A DNA stretch of 5,402 nt from Methylococcaceae bacterium (lineage in GTDB: Bacteria; Pseudomonadota; Gammaproteobacteria; Methylococcales; Methylomonadaceae): NCBI GenBank assembly GCA_947505055.1, contig CANNLO010000336.1, forward strand, positions 1 to 5,402, read 5' to 3'. A program made the position numbers and the translations under genes. A model generated the notes under the pieces. The model did not search any database. It saw only the letters and a list, made by a program, of their open reading frames with translations, and had not been told where the DNA came from. Within the stretch, counting starts at the first letter, position 1. Every line of letters starts with the position of its first letter. Positions 1 to 5,402 of this stretch are shown here, piece after piece.

Positions 1-2
1 AT

Positions 3-2966
3 GAATTCGATCCGTACTACTTTGGTATCGCTACCGGAATTTCATTTTCGTTGATCGCTCAAATTGGCGAGCAAGTCGATTATCTGCGTTTCATGCCGGA
101 TAAACGCAAAGATAATCACTTAAGTTGGTGGATTTCTATGCTGGCGGCGGGGCCGGGCTGGATAATTTTGGGTTGTTTCAAACAATTGGCCGGTATGCTG
201 CTGGCATCTGTTGCCGTATTGACCGGCCTTGCTTACATAGAGGCAAAAGAGCCTGTGCAGGTGTATTACATTGCCTATACCTATGTGTTTGATCATCCAA
301 ATCTGGCCCTTCTTGTCAGCACTGTTTTTGTTATTACCTCTCAAATCAAGATCAATGTCACTAACGCTTATGCGGGGTCCTTGGCCTGGTCGAATTTCTT
401 TTCCAGAGTCACTCATGCACATCCAGGGCGCGTAGTGTGGTTGGTGTTCAACATTGGCATAGCTTTGCTACTGATGGAGATGGGGGTTTTTGCAGCCTTA
501 CAAAAAGTACTCGGCCTGTATTCCAATGTCGCCATTGCGTGGATTTTTGCCGTTGTCGCAGATCTGACCATCAATAATCTTTTAAAGCGTCGTCCACCCT
601 TTATTGAATTCAAACGTGCGCATCTCTATGACTACAACCCGGTCGGATTTGTCAGTATGTTGGTTGCTTCGATAGTGTCCATTATTGCCTTTACAGGTGC
701 TTTTGGGCTTTATGCGCAAGCCTATTCATGGCTGATTGCGTTGACCATCAGTTTTTTTCTCGTCCCCCTTATCGCCAAACTGACTCAAGGGAAATATTAC
801 ATTGCCCGAGCCAATGTGCATTTTGAAAACTCAGATGACTTATACACCTGTGGGCTTTGCGATCAGCAGTATGCACAAACGGATTTTGCCTATTGTACTT
901 TTCATGATGTACCCATTTGCTCGCTGTGCTGCACCCTTGATTCAAGCTGCAAGGATTCATGTAAACCCAAGCACTTCACGGCCTATTTACAACGTTCACT
1001 CTATGCAATCGGCATCATTTTCAAGTATAGACTTTCAGCGCTAGCAAGCCTTAGAATTATAAATTATGCCAAAGTATCTGGTTATGCGCTCGGGATCGAA
1101 GCTATTGTCTTCTGGTTGACTTTTAAGCTCACAAACGATGCCTTACCACCTCAATTTGTTGCGGCGTTAAAAATAAACTTGTTCACCCTCTTTTTAGTGC
1201 TGGCAATAATCATCTGTGCTTTTGCTTGGTGGGTTGTTCTGGGACAAGAAAGCCAAATGTTGGCAGAAGCCGAACTTGAAGAACAAAACGTAAAATTGTC
1301 GGCTGAAATTGACGATCGTAAGCAGATTGAACAGAAATTGAAGAGTAGTGAACTGCAATTTCGAGCCTTACTTGAATCAACGCCCGATCCAATGGTGATC
1401 GTAAACAGTAGCGGCTTTATCAAAATTGTGAACCATCAAGCTGAAGACTTGCTTGGATATACAAAGAACGAGCTGTTAGGGCGATCAATTGATATTTTAT
1501 TGACGGATGGACTGAGCTATATACATGACAAGTTGAGTGAAAACGGTATAAATAACACTCAGCCGGGAGCATTGAGGTTACAGCCAGAAATTTTTATTTC
1601 GACCCGGGAAGGTCAAGACATTCCGGTTGAGATTAGTCTTAACCCAATCAATACTTCAGAGGGAGTATTGATTGCGGCTGCATTGCGAGATATTACTGAA
1701 CGTAAAAGAACTGAACAAATACTCGCCAAATCTGAAAAAAAGTTCCGCACCTTATTTGCATCGACAAGTGAAGCTGTAATGCTGTTGAACGAGCATGGTT
1801 TTTTTGATTGCAATGAAGCAACCTTAGCTATATTTGGATGCAAAACCAAAGAGGACTTTTATACTAAGCAACTAAGTGATTTTTCTCCCCTTAAACAGCC
1901 AAGCGGAAGAGATTCATTGGTTTGTACTAAAGCTTTTGTCGCCAAAGCTCTGGAACAAGGGAGCTATAGTTTCGAATGGGTACATCAGCGTGCAGATAAC
2001 GGTAAGAATTTTCCGGCTGAGGTTGTGCTTAGTGCGATGGAACTGGATGGCGATTCCGTTCTGTTGGCTACGGTACGAGATATTACAGAGCGTAAACAAT
2101 ACGAAGAAAAAATCCTTCAATTGGCTGAGGCGAAGGATCAGTTATTACAATCCGAAAAAATGGCTACCATTGGTCAATTGGCTGCTGGCGTTGCCCATGA
2201 ATTGAATAATCCTATTGCCTTTGTTTATTCCAATCTTGGATCTTTTGAAAGTTATATTAATGATATTTTAGAAATAACGACGGCTTGCCAGGCAGCGATT
2301 CCTCATGATGACCTCGCTAATATCCTCGCATTACAACAAGAAAAAAGCTTTGAATATCTAAAGTCTGACATATTTGAACTGATAGCTGAGTCAAAAGACG
2401 GTATGACAAGGATGAAAAAAATCGTAGAGGATTTGAAAAACTTTTCTCGGGTTGGAGAGACACAATGGCACTATGCCGATTTACATAAAGGACTGGAATC
2501 AACGCTGAATATTGTCTGGCATGATCTTAAATATAAATGCACAGTGACCAAAGATTATAGCGATAATTTTCCTGAGGTCTGCTGCATTGCTTCACAACTG
2601 AACCAAGTTTTCATGAATCTGCTAGTCAATGCAGGACATGCCATTGAAGAAAAAGGAACCATCAGCATTACTAGCCGTTTATGTCCATACGATAATACTG
2701 CGATCCAGATTTTGATTAATGACACCGGTAAGGGCATCCCACCTGAACATATCAAGCGAATTTTTGATCCATTTTTTACAACCAAGCCGATTGGTAAGGG
2801 TACCGGCCTTGGGCTTTCTATTGTTTGGGGTATCGTTGCCAAACATCGTGGCACTATTGACGTAAATAGTTCAGTTGGTGTAGGTACAACTTTCACGATC
2901 ACATTGCCAATTGATCAGCCTCTAGAGTCAATGTGTTCTGGTACAGTAAATAATCTGAATGCGTAG
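3..2966 (+). CDS. NCS1-type transporter fused to PAS sensor histidine kinase (5' partial)
   Basis: The reading frame is open to the window edge, so the true start lies upstream; TTG at 51 is only an internal codon. With the codon at 3 as residue 1, 987 residues are visible. Residues 6-260 hold about seven hydrophobic segments resembling the second half of an NCS1 cytosine/purine permease: a DYLRF motif (26-30), an AD motif after a helix (186-187) and a YNPVGF motif (211-216). A Cys-rich insert follows (283-320), then two membrane segments (about 359-377 and 391-414), a coiled coil (415-450), PAS1 (450-569) and PAS2 (577-699), each ending in DITERK. The kinase core has phosphoacceptor His732 in AHELNNP, N-box Asn872/Asn876, G1 box DTGKG (907-911), F box FDPFFTTK and G2 box GKGTGLGLS (931-939), all intact. 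It should autophosphorylate in the cytoplasm. No receiver domain is present and the cognate regulator is not in the window. The transporter part probably acts as a ligand sensor, as proposed for the SSS-kinase CbrA; transport itself is unproven. Confidence 0.9.
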   Translation, partial: EFDPYYFGIATGISFSLIAQIGEQVDYLRFMPDKRKDNHLSWWISMLAAGPGWIILGCFKQLAGMLLASVAVLTGLAYIEAKEPVQVYYIAYTYVFDHPNLALLVSTVFVITSQIKINVTNAYAGSLAWSNFFSRVTHAHPGRVVWLVFNIGIALLLMEMGVFAALQKVLGLYSNVAIAWIFAVVADLTINNLLKRRPPFIEFKRAHLYDYNPVGFVSMLVASIVSIIAFTGAFGLYAQAYSWLIALTISFFLVPLIAKLTQGKYYIARANVHFENSDDLYTCGLCDQQYAQTDFAYCTFHDVPICSLCCTLDSSCKDSCKPKHFTAYLQRSLYAIGIIFKYRLSALASLRIINYAKVSGYALGIEAIVFWLTFKLTNDALPPQFVAALKINLFTLFLVLAIIICAFAWWVVLGQESQMLAEAELEEQNVKLSAEIDDRKQIEQKLKSSELQFRALLESTPDPMVIVNSSGFIKIVNHQAEDLLGYTKNELLGRSIDILLTDGLSYIHDKLSENGINNTQPGALRLQPEIFISTREGQDIPVEISLNPINTSEGVLIAAALRDITERKRTEQILAKSEKKFRTLFASTSEAVMLLNEHGFFDCNEATLAIFGCKTKEDFYTKQLSDFSPLKQPSGRDSLVCTKAFVAKALEQGSYSFEWVHQRADNGKNFPAEVVLSAMELDGDSVLLATVRDITERKQYEEKILQLAEAKDQLLQSEKMATIGQLAAGVAHELNNPIAFVYSNLGSFESYINDILEITTACQAAIPHDDLANILALQQEKSFEYLKSDIFELIAESKDGMTRMKKIVEDLKNFSRVGETQWHYADLHKGLESTLNIVWHDLKYKCTVTKDYSDNFPEVCCIASQLNQVFMNLLVNAGHAIEEKGTISITSRLCPYDNTAIQILINDTGKGIPPEHIKRIFDPFFTTKPIGKGTGLGLSIVWGIVAKHRGTIDVNSSVGVGTTFTITLPIDQPLESMCSGTVNNLNA
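849..962 (+). other. Cys-rich putative metal-binding module inside the transporter-kinase
   Basis: Eight cysteines and one histidine fall within 38 residues (283-320, counted from the codon at 3). The spacing is C-x2-C-x11-C-x2-H-x4-C-x2-C-C-x5-C-x3-C. The module sits directly after the last transporter-like helix and before two further membrane segments. This density and the paired C-x2-C spacing resemble zinc-ribbon or cross-brace zinc-finger ligand sets. An iron-sulfur or redox-thiol role is also possible. I have a recollection of similar CSLCC-type motifs in large transporter-linked kinases but cannot confirm it here. The ligand spacing is seen directly; metal binding is inferred. Confidence 0.6.
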
Positions 2967-3005
2967 AGTAAAAATTTACTTCCACCTGTGGATTTCACTG
3001 TGGAA
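2967..3005. repeat. Small inverted repeats after the transporter-kinase gene
   Basis: Directly after the TAG stop there is an AT-rich palindrome, AGTAAA-AA-TTTACT (2967-2980). TTCCAC (2980-2985) pairs with GTGGAA (3000-3005) across a 14-base loop, and a smaller TCCAC-CT-GTGGA repeat (2981-2992) competes with that pairing. These could form weak RNA hairpins at the gene's 3' end. There is no run of T after them, so a classical intrinsic terminator is not supported. Confidence 0.3.
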
Positions 3006-3017
3006 TAAAGTCAAATA

Positions 3018-3047
3018 GAGACATGCTTAAATGTGAAAAAATATAAG
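3018..3047 (+). promoter_or_regulatory. Weak sigma70-like promoter candidate before the triple-PAS kinase
   Basis: GAGACA (3018-3023, four of six matches to TTGACA) and TATAAG (3042-3047, five of six matches to TATAAT) are separated by 18 bases in an AT-rich stretch about 55 bases before the kinase start. The placement suits a promoter for the second kinase gene, but AT-rich DNA gives such matches by chance. Confidence 0.2.
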
Positions 3048-3082
3048 AGTTTTACGATTCATGTTGGTTGACTAAATAAGTG

Positions 3083-3095
3083 AAGGAAGGAAGGA
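3083..3095 (+). promoter_or_regulatory. AAGG-repeat ribosome binding site
   Basis: Three AAGG units in tandem (3083-3094), followed by A, give overlapping Shine-Dalgarno matches 4 to 8 bases before ATG 3100. They support 3100 as the start, and a TGA at 3097-3099 bars any earlier start in that frame. A second ATG at 3096 lies in another frame and opens only a 10-codon reading frame, so it could compete slightly for initiation. Confidence 0.65.
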
Positions 3096-3099
3096 ATGA

Positions 3100-4860
3100 A
3101 TGACAGAAAAGAAAAATATCTTCGATAACAATGATTTTTTGAAAAGCTCGGAGCTGGTGCTACGCCAGCAGGCCGAAGTATTCTTACGCGAAAATGTTTC
3201 TTTGTCACCGCTACAGCTTGATCAGTTGTCATCCGAAAAAGCCCAAAGGCTACTCTATGAACTGCAGGTTCATCAAGTCGAGTTGGAGATGCAGAATGAA
3301 GAGTTGCGACTGCTGCAGACAGCAGTGGATGCTGCATATTTGCGTTATTTCAATCTATATGATTTTGCGCCTGTGGGCTATTGCACTGTTAGCGAACAAG
3401 GTTTTATCCTGCAAACCAACTTCGTGGCCGCCAATTTGCTGGGCATGCTGAGAGAGGAGATGATTAAAGAGCCTATCTCACGCTTCATCCTTAACGAGGA
3501 TCAGGATATCCACTATATTCATCGCAAACAGCTTACGGCGACCGGTGAACCGCAAACCTATGAGTTGCGGATGGTAAAAAAAGACGGCACCTCATTTTGG
3601 GCGCATTTGGTCGGGACTCGTGCGCAGGACGCCGATGGTGAACCCGAATTCCGCTTCGTGCTGAGCGATACCTCAAAACGAAGACAGACCGATAAAGCGC
3701 TCATTGATTCGGGGCAGAAATTTCAATTCCTGTTCGAAAAAAGTCCTTTCGGAATAGCCGATTGCCAAATGCTCTACGATACTTTGGGAAACCCGATAGA
3801 TTTCAGATTCATTGAAGTGAACCAGGCCTATATAAAGCAGATCGGACTTAATCCGCAATGTAAAACGGCAACGCAGGTTTTTCCTGGCATTGGAGAATTC
3901 TCATTTTCCTGGATCAGAACATTTGCGCATGTAGCGCAGACTGGAGAACAAATCCGCTTTGAACAGTTTTTTCAGTTCGACAATCGTTGGTATGACTGTA
4001 TTGCCTACCAGTCCAAAATAGATCACTTTGTGGTGATGCTGTTGGACATCACCGAGCGTAAGGCGCATGAGCAAAAACAGTGGCAATACGCCGAACAGAT
4101 CAGCCGTTACGCGGATGAAATTAAAGAGATATACGATTATGCTCCCTGTGGTTATCACTCCCTCGATAAACACGGATGCTTTCTACATGTCAATAAAACC
4201 GAGCTAAAATGGCTGGGCTATAGCAATGAAGAACTTGTCAAAAAACGTTGTTTTTCCGATCTATTGGTAACAAGTTCGATGGAAAAATTTCAGCATAGTT
4301 TTCGGCAATTCATGGACTCTGGCGAGGAACGAGATCTGGAATTTGACATGATCCGCAAAAATGGGACGATTTTTCCTGTGCTAATCAGTTCATCGGCTGT
4401 GTATGACACGGAAGGTCATTACTTAATGAGTCGATCTACAGTGTATGACATGACCGAAAGAAAGAAAATGGAAGAAGAACGTGTTCAGCATTCAAACCAG
4501 TTAGAGATGGCTGCGCGCCAACTTGTTGCCTCACAGGAACATCTGCGGCAGCAACTTTCCAGTGAGTTGCATGATCGCACCAGTCCGAATCTTGCTGCCA
4601 TTACTATCAACCTGAAAGTCATCGCCAACGAATTGCCGCAGGAATCTACGACAGATTCTTTCGAACGGATGGAAGATACGCTTGCGTTAATTGCGGACAC
4701 GACAGTCAGCATTCGTGAAATCTGTACTGAAATGCGACCGCCTTTGCTCGATTACGCAGGCTTAGCGACGGCGTTGCCGAGCTATGCCCAGCAATTTATA
4801 CTGCGAACAGGTATCGCAGTTCAATTTGAGTGTTTAAATCACGATGAGAGATACACGTAA
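3100..4860 (+). CDS. Triple-PAS NarL-type sensor kinase, truncated before its ATPase domain
   Basis: This is a soluble protein of 586 residues with no membrane segment or signal peptide. An N-terminal helical region (about 20-75) contains the VELEMQNEELR motif that often precedes PAS domains. Three PAS domains follow: about 78-196, 204-321 and 340-457. The second and third end in DITERK- and DMTERK-like caps. A coiled coil leads to a HisKA_3 dimerisation and phosphoacceptor domain (about 480-550) with His491 in ELHDRTSPNLAA, typical of the NarL/HPK7 class. The frame ends in TAA at 4858-4860, just where the HATPase domain should begin, and that domain continues in the same frame downstream. 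As written, the product cannot bind ATP and should not autophosphorylate; it could only dimerise or act as a phosphoacceptor. It is most likely the front part of a pseudogene of about 681 codons (3100-5145). A sequencing error or stop readthrough is the alternative. The start at 3100 is supported by the AAGG-repeat ribosome binding site. Confidence 0.85.
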   Translation: MTEKKNIFDNNDFLKSSELVLRQQAEVFLRENVSLSPLQLDQLSSEKAQRLLYELQVHQVELEMQNEELRLLQTAVDAAYLRYFNLYDFAPVGYCTVSEQGFILQTNFVAANLLGMLREEMIKEPISRFILNEDQDIHYIHRKQLTATGEPQTYELRMVKKDGTSFWAHLVGTRAQDADGEPEFRFVLSDTSKRRQTDKALIDSGQKFQFLFEKSPFGIADCQMLYDTLGNPIDFRFIEVNQAYIKQIGLNPQCKTATQVFPGIGEFSFSWIRTFAHVAQTGEQIRFEQFFQFDNRWYDCIAYQSKIDHFVVMLLDITERKAHEQKQWQYAEQISRYADEIKEIYDYAPCGYHSLDKHGCFLHVNKTELKWLGYSNEELVKKRCFSDLLVTSSMEKFQHSFRQFMDSGEERDLEFDMIRKNGTIFPVLISSSAVYDTEGHYLMSRSTVYDMTERKKMEEERVQHSNQLEMAARQLVASQEHLRQQLSSELHDRTSPNLAAITINLKVIANELPQESTTDSFERMEDTLALIADTTVSIREICTEMRPPLLDYAGLATALPSYAQQFILRTGIAVQFECLNHDERYT

Positions 4861-5145
4861 GAACTGGAGTCATTACTGTTCCGTATTACTCAGGAAGCGC
4901 TGACCAATTGCCTTAAACATGCCCAGGCCACCTCTATTTTGGTGAGCTTAAGTAACGGCGGCCATCCCATTACGTTGACAATTATCGATAACGGTATCGG
5001 GTTTGACGTTGACCGCTTGGGGAAAAATGAACACATCGGTTTGGGATTACTAAACATGAAGGAAATGACAGAAGTCATCGGCGGCAGTTTCTTCATTGAC
5101 TCGACTCCAGGCCATGGAACACGAATCAGGGTAGAGGTTTTGTAG
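4861..5145 (+). pseudogene. Detached HATPase_c domain of the triple-PAS kinase
   Basis: This stretch is in the same frame as the preceding kinase and separated from it only by the TAA codon. Its 94 sense codons encode a NarL-class HATPase domain. The N box is ITQEALTNCLKHA (Asn codon at 4906), the G1 box is DNGIGFD (4987-5007) and the G2 region is GLGLLNMKEM (from 5038). It ends at TAG 5143-5145, the natural end of the kinase. No good start codon lies before the N box: the first plausible ones, TTG 4939 and GTG 4942, would remove it, so independent expression of a working ATPase domain is unlikely. The motifs are well preserved, which suggests the stop is recent, is read through, or is a sequence error. 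Confidence 0.85.
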
Positions 5146-5199
5146 TATGGCCGACAGTCTGCTCTTAGTAAGGTGTCACGTTTATATCCCAATACTTGG

Positions 5200-5221
5200 C
5201 AAGCCATCCCTTGCAGGCTTG
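5200..5221. repeat. Short hairpin-forming repeat in the kinase-regulator gap
   Basis: CAAGCC (5200-5205) and GGCTTG (5216-5221) form a perfect 6-base inverted repeat around a 10-base loop in the 110-base gap between the kinase remnant and the response regulator. No T-run follows, so it is not a standard terminator. It may be chance or a weak mRNA structure. Nothing else recognisable lies in the gap apart from the ribosome binding site of the next gene. Confidence 0.25.
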
Positions 5222-5245
5222 ATACGACATCAGCAAACAATATTT

Positions 5246-5250
5246 AGAGG
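5246..5250 (+). promoter_or_regulatory. Ribosome binding site of the response regulator
   Basis: AGAGG lies 5 bases before ATG 5256. Together with the receiver-like N-terminus that follows, it fixes this start. Confidence 0.6.
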
Positions 5251-5255
5251 TCGTT

Positions 5256-5402
5256 ATGGAAAACATTCGTATTCTTCTTGTCGATGATCACCAGATGTTC
5301 CGCAATGCACTGCGGAGCGTAACCGTTCACCTACCCAATTATCTCAAGCAGCTATTTTGTCAGGCACTGTTGATTCTTCTTGATATAAAATTGAAGGCAC
5401 AG
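5256..5402 (+). pseudogene. NarL-type response regulator, 5' fragment with receiver homology lost
   Basis: The frame is open to the window end (49 codons). Residues 1-21, beginning MENIRILLVDDHQMFRNALR, match the first strand and helix of a NarL/FixJ-family receiver, including the acidic pair Asp10-Asp11 that binds Mg2+. After about residue 21 (nucleotide 5318) the sequence no longer resembles a receiver: the usual second strand with a VGEA-like motif is absent. An ILLDIKL string (residues 40-46) resembles the strand carrying the phosphoacceptor Asp, but it lies about 11 residues too close to Asp10-11, so I treat it as coincidence or as a sign of deletion. Placement just after a NarL-type kinase marks this as the original partner regulator. 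It appears interrupted by an insertion or rearrangement, and the remainder is outside the window. Confidence 0.6.
5319..5402. mobile_element. Possible end of an IS66-family insertion sequence
   Basis: Where the receiver similarity stops, the sequence continues GTAACCGTTCACC. IS66-family elements characteristically begin with GTAA at their termini, and insertion here would explain the abrupt loss of the response regulator. Only 84 bases are visible. No transposase gene, second inverted repeat or 8-base target duplication can be seen, so the element and its orientation remain unproven. A deletion junction or divergent sequence is the alternative. Confidence 0.35.

Noticed and set aside
51..53. 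TTG at 51 as the start of the transporter-kinase
   Set aside because: The frame is open upstream to base 3 and encodes transporter-like sequence (YYFGIATGISFS), so the codon is internal to a gene cut by the window edge.
2555..2902. 115-codon minus-strand ORF and other antisense ORFs over the kinases
   Set aside because: They lie opposite strongly conserved kinase motifs and give no recognisable protein, so they are shadows of the plus-strand genes.
2980..3005. Intrinsic terminator after the transporter-kinase
   Set aside because: The inverted repeat is short with a long loop and is not followed by a T-run.
3068..3073. TTGACT as a -35 element
   Set aside because: No -10 match occurs at suitable spacing; the region downstream is the ribosome binding site and coding start.
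4858..4860. TAA used as a sense codon (genetic code variant)
   Set aside because: The other two gene ends in the window use TAG, but the 987 codons of the transporter-kinase contain no in-frame TAA, so reassignment has no support beyond this one site.
4939..5145. Independent gene starting at TTG 4939
   Set aside because: It is the in-frame tail of the HATPase domain, lacks the N box, and has no clear ribosome binding site.
5147..5287. A 46-codon ORF starting at ATG 5147 with an AGAGG 9 bases upstream
   Set aside because: It overlaps the response regulator start out of frame, resembles no known protein, and its Shine-Dalgarno match lies inside the preceding kinase coding sequence.

Overview
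The window looks like a signal-transduction locus from a proteobacterium. Base composition is moderate to AT-leaning. PAS-rich sensor kinases with NarL/HPK7-type and HPK4-type cores fit a gamma- or betaproteobacterium; a methanotroph or nitrifier is possible, but no marker in the window decides this. All genes lie on the plus strand. The window opens inside one gene and closes inside another, so both ends are cut. It may be a short contig that ends in a repeat.

Layout. (1) 3-2966 is the 3' part of a very large membrane sensor histidine kinase. Its N-terminal half is a transporter of the NCS1 (nucleobase/cation symporter, cytosine-purine permease) type. This is followed by a cysteine-rich putative metal-binding insert, two more membrane segments, a coiled coil, two PAS domains and a complete HisKA plus HATPase kinase core. 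(2) 2967-3099 is a short intergenic region with small inverted repeats, a weak promoter candidate and a strong AAGG-repeat ribosome binding site. (3) 3100-4860 encodes a soluble triple-PAS kinase with a HisKA_3 (NarL-type) phosphoacceptor region. It is cut by an in-frame TAA just before its ATPase domain. The missing ATPase domain continues in the same frame at 4861-5145 with intact N, G1 and G2 boxes. (4) 5146-5255 is a 110-base gap. (5) 5256 begins a NarL-type response regulator. Its receiver domain is recognisable for about 21 codons, then similarity stops at about 5318. The sequence there changes to one beginning GTAA, the terminal motif of IS66-family insertion sequences.

How the parts relate. 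The second kinase and the response regulator would form an ordinary cognate NarL-type two-component pair, but both appear damaged: one by a nonsense codon, the other by a probable insertion or rearrangement. The simplest reading is a decaying two-component system beside an intact transporter-kinase fusion. The fusion has no receiver domain and no partner regulator in the window. Its architecture suggests a receptor that senses a nucleobase-like or related solute through a transporter fold and passes the signal to a cytoplasmic kinase; that role is inference.

I saw no tRNA, rRNA, CRISPR array or convincing terminator. The most notable items are the NCS1-kinase fusion with its Cys-rich module, the in-frame stop between the phosphoacceptor and ATPase domains, and the abrupt break in the response regulator.
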